Shown: positions 31,786 to 40,696 of the stretch, one piece after another
Layout: every line of letters starts with the position of its first letter
Position numbering within the stretch: position 1 is the stretch's first letter
DNA from: Candidatus Terraquivivens tikiterensis
Lineage (GTDB): Archaea; Thermoproteota; Nitrososphaeria_A; Caldarchaeales; Wolframiiraptoraceae
Assembly: GCA_003056285.1 (NCBI GenBank)
Contig: NDWU01000008.1
Coordinates: 1 to 55,247 of the forward strand
DNA length: 55,247 nucleotides
Reading direction: 5' to 3'
Notes under the pieces: model-generated
The model's database searches: none
The model's input: only the letters and a program-made list of their open reading frames with translations
What the model was told of the DNA's origin: nothing
Program-made: the position numbers and the translations under genes

Positions 31786-34310
31786 CACCCCGATACCCTC
31801 AGGCTTGCTCCGCATCGTGGACAGAAGTTGGCCCCGTACTTCGTTACAGGTATGCCGCACCGCGGGCAGCTATCCCCTCCCACGACGGCTGATGCTTTCC
31901 AAGAATTACGGTCGGTAGCGACGCTCCCCTCGAGCCTTACGCCGAGCCTTCGCAGCTTTGCGAAGAATCGCGCCCACTCAGCCTCACCGTCCGCGGCGGG
32001 GCTCAGCTGCCTCATGGCGGTAACGAACTTGGCCTTTGCCTCCTCGTACGTAGGGCATGACCTCAGTATCTCAGCCATCACCGCCCTCTCCACGTGCGTC
32101 GGGAAGGTTGCCATCAGCTCAGACCTCCACAGGTCCTTCAGAGCTTCGTCGGATGGAACCTTCTCAACCAATCCGACGAAGGCCTCGAGCGTCGTTACCC
32201 CTCTCAGCATGGAAGCTATGTGGGCGGCCTCCTCAACGTCCTTCAGCCCTACCCTCCTCAGCAGCCCCTTCTCAGCCAGCATGGACGCAAGTATGCCTGC
32301 TAGCTCCTCCTCAGAAAGCTCCCTCAGGGGTACGCCGCCGTCTACCTCCACGTCCGAAAGGACGATTATCTTAATCCCGGCAAGGCTGGCCGCCGCTATA
32401 ATCTTAGAGTCAACGTCAACAGACTTCGTTATCAGAACGCCCGCTCCGGCCGCAACCCTTCGAAGTGCCCTGCCGTAATCTTCCAGCCTCCTAAGGCTCT
32501 TCGATGCAGCCTTAACAGCCCCCTCTAGGTCCTCGACGGTTTTATGGACCATCCTGGCAATGCTTGCGGCTGCCTCTGCAACCCTGCTCCTGGATGCCTC
32601 GTCCCCTCCATAAAGGTACGAAACAGGCCTGTCAGCTTCCATAAGGAGGCCAGCTAGGATGGAAGCCTCCCTCGAGTAGGCGTGTATCGTTGAATCCCGC
32701 CTAAACCTCAAGCCCTTGCATGCCCTAGCCTTCTCGAAGGTCTCCTCGTCCAGCCTGATCAGCTGCATTATGGAGGATGGGAACTCGCCTCCCCTACCCT
32801 CTTCTATGGCTTTCATAAAGCTCTCGACGTCCTCGGGCTTTAAGGTAGGTTCGTATAACACCGGCGTCTGGGGCGCCTCGGCAGCTGCCAGCCCATTGTC
32901 CCTGGACGTTGAAGGCATCAGCTGAGCAAGCTTGTCTGCCACGTAGCTTGGAGCCCTAAGCCGCAAGCGCCCGCCAGGCTTAGGGCTAGGCTCAGGGTGC
33001 ATAGGCCTTGCTGACGGCCTCCTGGAGGTCAGGGCTTCTATTACGCCAGCAATCGCCCCTCTTGGGACGAGCCTTGCCACGCTAACCCTTGAGGCCTTCC
33101 TGTACGCCAATACAGAGCCGGCAGCCACGGCTGCGAACAGGGAGAGGACTATGCCTACGGCCGCGGCGGGCGGTGCTTCCTTGGGGATGAACGAGTAGCC
33201 TAGCTCAGCAACCTTGTAAAGGCCGAAGCCTACGATGGGTATCCCTAGGAGCTCTGCATGTCTCTTCTCGGAGTAGGTTATCACCACAGCGTCGACCTGG
33301 TCTGCCCTGGCCTCGAGAAGGGCCTCCTCCCCGTGTTTGCTCCCCTGAATCGTTAAGCCATGGGATGAGGCGTAGATGTTCTCGAGCCTAACCCTGAGGT
33401 TCTCCGCAGGGGCGAGCACGCTCAGCCTATCGCCTTCCTTTACGAGCACCCTGTTCTCCCCGACCTCAAGCAGCTTCTCTGCGCCGTTTACGTAAACCGG
33501 CACGCCTTCCGGAGAGTAAAGGAATATCCTTAAGACCCTGTACGTCTCGTACACGGGCTCTATCAGGTTGAGCATAGGCCTGGGCACCTTGGCGCCAAGC
33601 GGAAGGGTTACGTTCGCTCCCTTCACGAGCAAACCGACGGGCTTGGCTACCCTGTCCTGGCCCAAAGAAACCTCTGCAACCCTTACTTCCGTGAAAACAT
33701 TCTCCGGAAAGTACTCCTCGATAAACTTTCTGAGCACGGCATAGTGGGCAACGAGCGTCATGGACCTCTCTACCGTTACGGATGCCGAGGGGCTGTTTAT
33801 CCTGAGGCCGTCTGGCCCCTCCCAGTAGAGGAATACGAGCTTGAGGTCTCCGTAGAATACCTCCTCCTGTACGGAGAAGAGTACGGTCTCGCCCCTCCTG
33901 ACGAATACAGTCTTAGGGAGCGTCAACGGGATGCTCTTGGAGACGTTGGATGCGAATGATACGTAGAGCCTCTCAATTACCTCTCCGCCTTCCTCCGTCG
34001 GCCTCTCGTACAGGTACTCGAATAAAGCCACGGCGTCTATGTCCGAGTAGGCATAGAGCGTGAAGACGTTGGATTGTATGTCCGGTATTCCGCCCTTGAC
34101 GAAGGTCCACTTAACGAACTTGCACCCAACTTTCGGAACGGCCCTTATCGTAACCTCCTCGCCCTTCGCGTAGGTTCCGGCTCCTTCGAGGGCCTCGGCA
34201 CAGCCCTCTGGGGAGGCCGAGAGCGTAACCCTGTACCTCTCCTCCGAGGCGGCGCTCAGGACGGCCGCCAGCATCAAGAGGGCTATGATCGCCGCAGCCC
34301 AGGCCCTCAT
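31785..34310 (-). CDS. Large transmembrane protein: extracellular repeat, AAA-like cytoplasmic part, C-terminal zinc ribbon
   Basis: About 841 residues. After a signal peptide (MRAWAAAIIALLMLAAVLSA) comes a bacterial-repeat/InlB B-like unit (LSASPEGCAEAL...VPKVGCKFVKW) of the same type as in the next gene, then further beta regions. A helix (AAAVGIVLSLFAAVAAGSVL) is followed by a cytoplasmic part of about 430 residues. Here YLYGGDEASRSRVAEAAASI and GIKIIVLSDVEVDG lie where an AAA-type nucleotide-binding core might have decayed, but no true Walker A is present. It ends with a zinc ribbon (CPRCGIPV, FCPRCGASL). It starts at ATG 34310 by TGATG overlap with the platform gene. Confidence 0.7.
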   Translation of the reverse strand: MRAWAAAIIALLMLAAVLSAASEERYRVTLSASPEGCAEALEGAGTYAKGEEVTIRAVPKVGCKFVKWTFVKGGIPDIQSNVFTLYAYSDIDAVALFEYLYERPTEEGGEVIERLYVSFASNVSKSIPLTLPKTVFVRRGETVLFSVQEEVFYGDLKLVFLYWEGPDGLRINSPSASVTVERSMTLVAHYAVLRKFIEEYFPENVFTEVRVAEVSLGQDRVAKPVGLLVKGANVTLPLGAKVPRPMLNLIEPVYETYRVLRIFLYSPEGVPVYVNGAEKLLEVGENRVLVKEGDRLSVLAPAENLRVRLENIYASSHGLTIQGSKHGEEALLEARADQVDAVVITYSEKRHAELLGIPIVGFGLYKVAELGYSFIPKEAPPAAAVGIVLSLFAAVAAGSVLAYRKASRVSVARLVPRGAIAGVIEALTSRRPSARPMHPEPSPKPGGRLRLRAPSYVADKLAQLMPSTSRDNGLAAAEAPQTPVLYEPTLKPEDVESFMKAIEEGRGGEFPSSIMQLIRLDEETFEKARACKGLRFRRDSTIHAYSREASILAGLLMEADRPVSYLYGGDEASRSRVAEAAASIARMVHKTVEDLEGAVKAASKSLRRLEDYGRALRRVAAGAGVLITKSVDVDSKIIAAASLAGIKIIVLSDVEVDGGVPLRELSEEELAGILASMLAEKGLLRRVGLKDVEEAAHIASMLRGVTTLEAFVGLVEKVPSDEALKDLWRSELMATFPTHVERAVMAEILRSCPTYEEAKAKFVTAMRQLSPAADGEAEWARFFAKLRRLGVRLEGSVATDRNSWKASAVVGGDSCPRCGIPVTKYGANFCPRCGASLRVSG

Positions 34311-36151
34311 CACCCACCGCCCGCTCCCGTGAAGCCTCCAAGAAGCCTGCCGACAAGGTCCGCTAACGGTCCAACGGCCGCATAAGCTCCAGCGACGCAT
34401 ACCATGGCGACGGCTACCCTCCATACGTTCCACGGGTGCATATCGGAGGCCCTGTTAACCATGAGCGTGTACGATAGCGTGGCGAACGCTATCATCAGCA
34501 TGCTCGTGTCCGTCATCGCGAGCATCTGCTCAGCGCTAACGCTAACACCTGGTAGTAAGCCGGATAAGCTCCCATGGGCCTCGGCTGGTAAGCCCATGCT
34601 CATGAACGAAGGTATAGGGATGATCATGGTGATCATGAAGGACGTTATGAATGGTATGGAGTATGCTAGGTACTTGAAAAGGGATAGCCTGGCCCTGGCC
34701 TTCTCCCTGGCGAGGCCGTAACCCCTGAGAAGCTCGATGAGCTTCTCCATGAGCTGGGGGGATCCGCCTCCGCTTACGTTTACGGCGTTGAGAACGTAGA
34801 CGGAGACCTTCGTCAGCCAGCTCTTGGCAGCCGCACCCGCCTCCCAGAGGCTTAGGCCCATCGCAACCCTGGATGCCATCGAGCTAAGGAAGCTTTGGAA
34901 CCCTTTACGGTACCTATGCCTCCTGGTCCTCACGACCGCATCGGTCGGCGTGTAACCTAACCTTCTGTACTCTGCCACATCCCTAAGCCACCTCCTAAGC
35001 TCTGCCTCTCCGTCCTCGACCTCTGAGATCCTTTTCCTGAGCATGAGGTACAGAACCGTGGATGCCAGGGCCGAGGAGGATGTGAAGACTACGGTCAAAG
35101 GCATGCTTAGGCTGAGGCATAGTAGGGCCGCTGCCGTAGCGGCTCCTGCCGCTAGCGAAAGGATAAGGTGCTTGGGCCTTACGTCGAACTCATCAGGCTT
35201 CCTCGGAGATTTCAGCCTAAGGAAGGCGTACATGCCGAAAGACATCCCTGGCAGGAGGGCCCACGTCGTGACCGTAAGCACGCCCGTAGCCTGCTCCGGG
35301 TTTACTATCGTAGCAAGGGCTATGCCCATTGGCAGGAGCAACAGGGCTATCAGAAAAACCTCCATCATCACCGCTACGTTCGCAGCGTACCTGTCGAACC
35401 TGTCTTCAAGGGACTTCAAGAGCTCGGCAGCCCTGTCCTCGAGCGTCATGGGCACGTTCCCGCCCATCCGCCATACGCTCGTCGTGGATAGGACTAGGCT
35501 CTGGTAGCCTTCGTGGGGGCTGTTCATGGCGCTCGCCTCGAGCGACTCGATGACGCCCTTTCCAGTAAGCTCTGCCATCCTCTCTACCTCCCTCGACTCG
35601 AGGCTCATCTGCTCGAACAGCCTGGAGCCAGTCCTGGCAAGCATCCTCATCGCGCCGTACAGCGTCATGCCGCAATGGCTCATCACCGTCGCGAAGACCG
35701 CGAAGAACGGGAGCTCAGAGTCTATGCGCTCCTTCCTCTCAACTATCCTGTTGCCGTAGCTGGCTAAAGACAGGGCCATGGGCGCTATAGGAAGGAGGCA
35801 AAAGAGCATCGGAAAAAGAGGCGGAACCATCCGGAACGTCATGGCAGTTACAATGACAGAAGTTATGTATGCTGCCGCGACCGCCGAGGCCATCGCCAAG
35901 TGGGTACCGAGCTCCTCGGCTACCTCCAAAGGCGTCTTCCTTAGGGCACCTTTCTCGACGAGCCTCGCCGAATAATCTGCAAGCCTATCCGAGAAGGGCC
36001 TCGCCAAGAGGTTGCCCAGGACGGCAGCGAAGAGCGTGGCCGGAGCCGGCGCCAGAAACATGACATCCCTGGGCCCTACGAGCTCGGCGTAGACGATCCA
36101 AGAGGCCGCCAGGGTTGCCGCGATGCCGTAGTATAACCAGCTCGTCCTCAT
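34310..36151 (-). CDS. TadC/GspF-type pilus platform protein
   Basis: A 613-residue inner membrane protein with two T2SSF-like halves. Each half has a cytoplasmic helical bundle with a typical pattern (SELPFFAVFATVMSHCGMTL and ELRRWLRDVAEYRRLGYTPT) between groups of membrane helices. In archaeal type IV pili and archaella this protein (ArlJ/TadC type) is the membrane platform on which the ATPase assembles pilins. The start overlaps the ATPase stop by 4 bp (ATGA) and the stop overlaps the next start (TGATG), so the ratio to the ATPase is probably fixed by coupled translation. Confidence 0.9.
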   Translation of the reverse strand: MRTSWLYYGIAATLAASWIVYAELVGPRDVMFLAPAPATLFAAVLGNLLARPFSDRLADYSARLVEKGALRKTPLEVAEELGTHLAMASAVAAAYITSVIVTAMTFRMVPPLFPMLFCLLPIAPMALSLASYGNRIVERKERIDSELPFFAVFATVMSHCGMTLYGAMRMLARTGSRLFEQMSLESREVERMAELTGKGVIESLEASAMNSPHEGYQSLVLSTTSVWRMGGNVPMTLEDRAAELLKSLEDRFDRYAANVAVMMEVFLIALLLLPMGIALATIVNPEQATGVLTVTTWALLPGMSFGMYAFLRLKSPRKPDEFDVRPKHLILSLAAGAATAAALLCLSLSMPLTVVFTSSSALASTVLYLMLRKRISEVEDGEAELRRWLRDVAEYRRLGYTPTDAVVRTRRHRYRKGFQSFLSSMASRVAMGLSLWEAGAAAKSWLTKVSVYVLNAVNVSGGGSPQLMEKLIELLRGYGLAREKARARLSLFKYLAYSIPFITSFMITMIIPIPSFMSMGLPAEAHGSLSGLLPGVSVSAEQMLAMTDTSMLMIAFATLSYTLMVNRASDMHPWNVWRVAVAMVCVAGAYAAVGPLADLVGRLLGGFTGAGGG

Positions 36152-37971
36152 CTTGCTCCGACCTTCTTGTAAAGCCTCTCGGCCACGAGCCTATGGAACT
36201 CCCTCAGGCCCATGTCGCTCTTGGATGCTTCCTCTACGAGCCTGGCCCTCTCCTCGATCTGGCCTACGGCCCATTCCTTGCTAAACCCGGTCCTCTCGAG
36301 AAGCCATTTTATCTTAACGCTCCTCCCCACGGCCTCCTCTGCCGTCTCAGGGTGGAAAGAGTCGTCGGCCTTCCTGTAAGAGAACACCTCTACTACGTCC
36401 AGGCCAGTCTGGCTTTCGGGGTTGGGTATTATCTCCGCTACGCTGCTTACCCTCCTTACCCTTCCTTGGGCAGTATCCTGGAAGCTCGTCATAGCGCACC
36501 CCCAAAGGAACGTCAGCATGGCCTCGCTTAGGCCCGTCTTCCTAAGCATTATCGAGAGGCGCGAGTAGAACTCTTGCGGAGAGCCTGCATGGAACGTGAA
36601 GCCTCCGCCGTGGCCCGTGAAGGCGGACTTGAGCAGATAGTAAACGGACTCGTCCTTCCTTACCTCCCCTATCACCAAATAGTCTGGCCTCATCCTCATC
36701 GCTATGTCTATCAGCTCGCTCTCTGAGATATCCAGGTGCCCTATGGCCATCATGGCAGGCCTTCTCGTCGTCATCGGAAGCCAGTGTTCGTGGGGTATGT
36801 TTATCTCGAACACGTCCTCGACCGTGATTATCTTGCTGTTTGGATGCAGGCATGCAAGCAGGGCCGTGAAGAGGGAGGTCTTGCCGCTTCCGGTAGGTCC
36901 AGCCAACCCTATAAGGGCCTTGTTCTCCAAAGCGAACCATAGGTAGCCGGCCATGACGGGCGTAAGCATCTTCATGTTCACTAGCCTTGGAAGGCTCCAT
37001 GGGTCCTCCGGGAACTTCCTTATGGTGAAGGCCGGACCGTAGGCCGTCAGCTCCCTTCCGAGTATTCCCGCGAAACGGCTCCTATCGCTCATGGCAAAGT
37101 CTGCGTAAGGTTTGTAAACCGTCATTACGCTCCCGGCCCTGTGGGCATGCTTGTTCATGTAATCGTTGAGCGCCTCGTCGTCTGGAAAGATTATGTTGGT
37201 CTGTAGGTACAGATAGTGTGCATAGTCTCTGTGGACCACCCTTACGGGTATTCTGGGGCCGACGCACGAGATGTCCTCTACTTTGGGGTCCCTTGCCGGA
37301 ACGTCTACAGGACCCAGCCCGAATATCTCCCTGTTAAGGAAGTACCTTACCCTGGCTACGGACTCCTCGTCAGGGTTTACGCCTACCTTTTTGAAGGAAT
37401 CGCGCATGAACGAAGATATCATCTCATCTATCTTGCTTGCTACCCTGTCCTCCCCATCAACCCCGACCCTTCTTGGGCCCCTTAAGAGCTCGAGCTCAAG
37501 CCCCCGGACGTCGGCCTTCCTGTATATCGCGTCGACCGTAAGCGCGTAAACCAGCTTCTCAACACCACTCATCTCTGGCTCTGTAACCATGTAGAGCCCT
37601 GTGAGGCCGTCGTAGGCTATCCTGACGTTGGCGATGCCTACGGGGTACTCCTCGAGCGTATCGCCCCTACGGTCGTCCCTCAGAGGTACGGGTATGGACA
37701 CGTTGACCATCAGGTACTGCCTGAGCGCGTCCAGTACCTTTGATGCCCTCTCCTCCTCGCGGGTCTTGGGCTCGGCCTCACCTGCCCAAACCCTTCGCCT
37801 CCTCTTTTCCTTTACCTTCTTCCCCTCGGCCTCCTTCTCCTCCGCTTTCTTGAGCTTATCAGATTCCTTAGCCTCCTCTAAGAGCAGGCTTACCATCACG
37901 CCGCAGCCTGGGCAGTATTTCATTCCGTGCTCGAGTTTCATGCCGCATCTGGGGCAGTCGACAACACTCAT
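36148..37971 (-). CDS. TadA/GspE-type secretion ATPase with N-terminal zinc ribbon
   Basis: A 607-residue P-loop ATPase that powers pilus assembly. Walker A is GLAGPTGSGKTSLFTALL, the Asp box is KIITVEDVFEINIPHE, Walker B is RPDYLVIGEVRKDE, and the His box is GHGGGFTFHAGSP. Unusually it begins with a zinc ribbon (DCPRCGMKL, YCPGCGVMV), followed by a highly charged Lys/Glu/Arg linker and then the usual N-terminal domain. The start is MSVVDCPRCG (37971), by ATGA overlap with the pilin-like gene ahead; the track start at 37986 lies inside that gene. The zinc ribbon matches those on the two large membrane proteins of the operon. Confidence 0.92.
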   Translation of the reverse strand: MSVVDCPRCGMKLEHGMKYCPGCGVMVSLLLEEAKESDKLKKAEEKEAEGKKVKEKRRRRVWAGEAEPKTREEERASKVLDALRQYLMVNVSIPVPLRDDRRGDTLEEYPVGIANVRIAYDGLTGLYMVTEPEMSGVEKLVYALTVDAIYRKADVRGLELELLRGPRRVGVDGEDRVASKIDEMISSFMRDSFKKVGVNPDEESVARVRYFLNREIFGLGPVDVPARDPKVEDISCVGPRIPVRVVHRDYAHYLYLQTNIIFPDDEALNDYMNKHAHRAGSVMTVYKPYADFAMSDRSRFAGILGRELTAYGPAFTIRKFPEDPWSLPRLVNMKMLTPVMAGYLWFALENKALIGLAGPTGSGKTSLFTALLACLHPNSKIITVEDVFEINIPHEHWLPMTTRRPAMMAIGHLDISESELIDIAMRMRPDYLVIGEVRKDESVYYLLKSAFTGHGGGFTFHAGSPQEFYSRLSIMLRKTGLSEAMLTFLWGCAMTSFQDTAQGRVRRVSSVAEIIPNPESQTGLDVVEVFSYRKADDSFHPETAEEAVGRSVKIKWLLERTGFSKEWAVGQIEERARLVEEASKSDMGLREFHRLVAERLYKKVGAR

Positions 37972-38471
37972 CCGATGCCACCCCATGAGGACATGAATAC
38001 CCCTGCCTGGACCGTGTGGAAGAGCAGGTATTCCACGTCCCTCTTGAAGCCGAAGTAATCGTCGTCGTAAACAGAAAGCGATGGGTCGAGGGTGCTCGGC
38101 TTTACGGTTATGTTCTCTGAAGGCCTTAGCCTAAAGAATATGGGCTTCTCAAGGGATATTCGGTGGCCTTTCTTGAATACCGCTAAGTAATCGAGGCTTA
38201 TGCTCGAGTAGTGCCTGTTGAGTATGCACACCCTGGACCTATAAACTACGGTCCCAGTGCTGTTATCTATAATGGGCCTTATCCTTATCTCGAGTATGTG
38301 CTTCCCCTCCCTCGACATCGCCGCAACGTCCCTCGAAGACTCGGAGACCGCATCGCCCAGCTGTACACCTACGTAAGATGCGAGGAGGATGAATGCTACG
38401 GAGATGGGCAGGAGCACGACTAACGATAGGGCTGCCATCTGTCCTTTTCTATTCTTTATGGGTAGGTGCAT
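37968..38471 (-). CDS. Pilin-like protein with DPSL-VYDD motif (A)
   Basis: A 167-residue secreted protein. Its N-terminus (IKNRKGQMAALSLVVLLPIS) fits a class III prepilin: basic residues, Gly, then a hydrophobic helix. The C-terminal region has KPSTLDPSLSVYDDDYFG, then EYLLFHT, which recurs in the pilin-like protein at 39542. I start at MHLPIKNRKG (38471), which overlaps the previous gene by 16 bp. It overlaps the ATPase gene by 4 bp. Probably a minor pilin or pseudopilin. Confidence 0.7.
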   Translation of the reverse strand: MHLPIKNRKGQMAALSLVVLLPISVAFILLASYVGVQLGDAVSESSRDVAAMSREGKHILEIRIRPIIDNSTGTVVYRSRVCILNRHYSSISLDYLAVFKKGHRISLEKPIFFRLRPSENITVKPSTLDPSLSVYDDDYFGFKRDVEYLLFHTVQAGVFMSSWGGIG

Positions 38472-39535
38472 GGCTCGCACCCCGGGTTCGGCTCCCACCA
38501 TGCCCTTGCGTATACCCATGCCCTCATGACAATCTTAACGTCTGGCGGAAGCTCGTCCAAAGACTTCAGAGAGCCCAATACTATGAGGGCTACCATCGGT
38601 CTCCAGGGCACAAATCCTTCAGTACTGTTAAGTAGCCGGTAAAATGTATGACCGTACCAGAAGTGGTTGATAACGTTCAAATGCGCCAACACGATTCTTT
38701 CATCGAAACCATAGTACGGCGCCTCCGTAATATACCTCCAATTGAGTTTTTCGTGCACATTCGGATAATTCCTAATGAGGTAGTCTGCTAGATATTTTAA
38801 ATCATCAGTCGTTCCAAGTATTCTTACTGGTGTTCTGCCGCTTGTATAGTATTCGCCCTCGTAGAATACTGGTATTATTGCCAAATCGAACGTTACATTG
38901 AACTTCTTCTCATAGTACAATGCGCCCGTATGGTAGAAACCTAGATGTACAACGTCGGATGCGTTCAGCTTCTTTTCTACCTCGCTACGCGGAGCTCTCC
39001 AGAGAGGACATTTTGAGTAATCTGCAAAGACTATAATGGCACCATGAGCTTCAGGATTATCCTTTGTTATCTCTAATATAAGATTGGGTACTACTGTCCA
39101 GAATACTACTCTACATAACTTATCAGGCTCGTCGTAAGCTTTATCCCAAAAAAGAAAGTATGGTACAAATTTATTATAAAATACAACTTTTTTTAGTTCT
39201 GGAGAATCTACAGAAAATGGAGAAAGTTCCCACGTTCGATATTTAGTTAGATTAAGCCCACTAGGTACGGTTATTATAGCAAACGTATCAGTTACCGTAA
39301 CCGTTTTATTAACGATTACAGTTTCAGGAACCGTTACAGTAGTCGTCTTGGTGGTTGTTTTGGTTACAGTATTTTCAATTACTGATACTATAGTTGATGT
39401 TTCAGTCTCCTTCCACGTAACGGTCTTTGTAATAGGCTCAAAGAAGTATGGATAGCCGTATAACCCTATGAGCATCCCTATAACTAAAACAATCCCGAGC
39501 AGTACGCCCGTGAATTTGTTTATCCATGCTCCCAT
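38456..39535 (-). CDS. Membrane-anchored extracellular protein with Thr-rich stalk
   Basis: A 359-residue protein. One N-terminal helix (GVLLGIVLVIGMLIGLYGYP) anchors it. It is followed by a Thr/Val-rich linker of about 45 residues (TVTKTTTKTTTVTVPETVIV) that looks like an extended, possibly glycosylated stalk, and then an extracellular domain of about 250 residues rich in aromatics (GHTFYRLLNSTEGFVPWRP). I do not recognise that domain. The DNA from about 38650 to 39540 is clearly more AT-rich than the rest of the operon, so it may be a later addition. It lies 6 bp after the preceding gene. Confidence 0.65.
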   Translation of the reverse strand: MGAWINKFTGVLLGIVLVIGMLIGLYGYPYFFEPITKTVTWKETETSTIVSVIENTVTKTTTKTTTVTVPETVIVNKTVTVTDTFAIITVPSGLNLTKYRTWELSPFSVDSPELKKVVFYNKFVPYFLFWDKAYDEPDKLCRVVFWTVVPNLILEITKDNPEAHGAIIVFADYSKCPLWRAPRSEVEKKLNASDVVHLGFYHTGALYYEKKFNVTFDLAIIPVFYEGEYYTSGRTPVRILGTTDDLKYLADYLIRNYPNVHEKLNWRYITEAPYYGFDERIVLAHLNVINHFWYGHTFYRLLNSTEGFVPWRPMVALIVLGSLKSLDELPPDVKIVMRAWVYARAWWEPNPGCEPCTYP

Positions 39536-39541
39536 CTCACA

Positions 39542-40696
39542 TCACCGCCTGCCACATATTGTGTACCCGTACTGATTGTCGCACACGTACTGAGCGCCAA
39601 TAATTTCACCGGAACCTCCAACACCAGAACTGCCCGTACTGGATTGAGATTGCTGTCCTACTGAAAATACATAGTCACTAACAGCCTTGGCAATATCCTG
39701 AAGGTCTATCGTCATATCCGTTTGACCGATAACTACTTCTCCACCGTATGTTTTGGCGACTATCAGAAGCTGACTACCCTCGCCTGGCTTTATAACGACC
39801 TCAAAGTGGCTATGAAACTGCTTATGTTTAAAAAGCTCTTTAGTTGCCCGGTTTATTTCCTCTGATACCCCAACATCGCCGCCCTTGTAAGCCGAGATAA
39901 ATTCCCCCTCCCTTAGCGTACCGCTTTTGGTAATATCGTACCCAAGCCATTTCTCAGCCTCAAGGTCGTAGTACACGTACGTCCTGATCCTACCTTCTGG
40001 AACGCCTCCTGCCGTATGCCCTTCTCCCGAATACTCCCAGCTCACGACCATGAAGGGAACGAGCCCTCCGCCTTCCAACGTGCTCCCTACTCCGGGCAGC
40101 CCCTCCCCAGGCTGACCGGGCGCGTTGAATACGCCTCCCGGTATCTCCAGGCTGGATGGTACTGCTATGAAGTCGTTCCCTATCGCAGTGTGGAACTGAA
40201 CGTACTGAATGGTGCTAGAGTATGTTTTCCAGTCGTCATAAACGGCAAGGGACGGGTCTATCGTGCTCGGCCTTAGGTGGACGTAGGACCTTGCACCCAC
40301 TTTTATGTCCGTTTCATTGTCGTACACGACGTTCCATCCTTTATCGAAGAACGTTACCCTTACTATCCTCGATACGCCATCCCAGTCCCCGTATATGCTG
40401 ATTATAGTGTACCTAGGAACCCTCCCGTAGACCGCCTCCATGACGCGATCGGCTATCCTTCCATGCTCGTCCACAGGGTAGTTGTATATCCTAAGCACCT
40501 CCTTCGCCACTAGGTCTGCCTGCCTTGCCATGTTGATGGCGTTCATGGATATACCAAGCGCGTTAAACAGGAGTAGCGTAGCGACGGCTGAGAACAGCAC
40601 CACGACTGCCACGGTGACCATGACGGCTATCGGAGCAGTTCCCGCCAACCCTCTGTCGCCCCTCTCAGCGGCCAGACGGCCTGCTGGAGGCTTCAT
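39542..40696 (-). CDS. Large pilin-like protein with DPSL-VYDD motif (B)
   Basis: About 384 residues. The N-terminus (ERGDRGLAGTAPIAVMVTVA) is a class III prepilin type with Gly before the hydrophobic helix. The middle has RPSTIDPSLAVYDDWKTY, then QYVQFHTAIG, shared with the protein at 37968. The C-terminal third (SYVFSVGQQ, then Ser/Gly-rich) looks like a flexible tip. The start at MKPPAGRLAAE (40696) overlaps the preceding stop as ATGA. Its size suggests a tip or minor pilin rather than a main subunit. Confidence 0.7.
   Translation of the reverse strand: MKPPAGRLAAERGDRGLAGTAPIAVMVTVAVVVLFSAVATLLLFNALGISMNAINMARQADLVAKEVLRIYNYPVDEHGRIADRVMEAVYGRVPRYTIISIYGDWDGVSRIVRVTFFDKGWNVVYDNETDIKVGARSYVHLRPSTIDPSLAVYDDWKTYSSTIQYVQFHTAIGNDFIAVPSSLEIPGGVFNAPGQPGEGLPGVGSTLEGGGLVPFMVVSWEYSGEGHTAGGVPEGRIRTYVYYDLEAEKWLGYDITKSGTLREGEFISAYKGGDVGVSEEINRATKELFKHKQFHSHFEVVIKPGEGSQLLIVAKTYGGEVVIGQTDMTIDLQDIAKAVSDYVFSVGQQSQSSTGSSGVGGSGEIIGAQYVCDNQYGYTICGRR

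Noticed and set aside
34311-34433. N-terminal extension of the 841-residue membrane protein
   Set aside because: Out-of-frame reading of the platform gene's end; the TGATG overlap and the signal peptide support the start at 34310.
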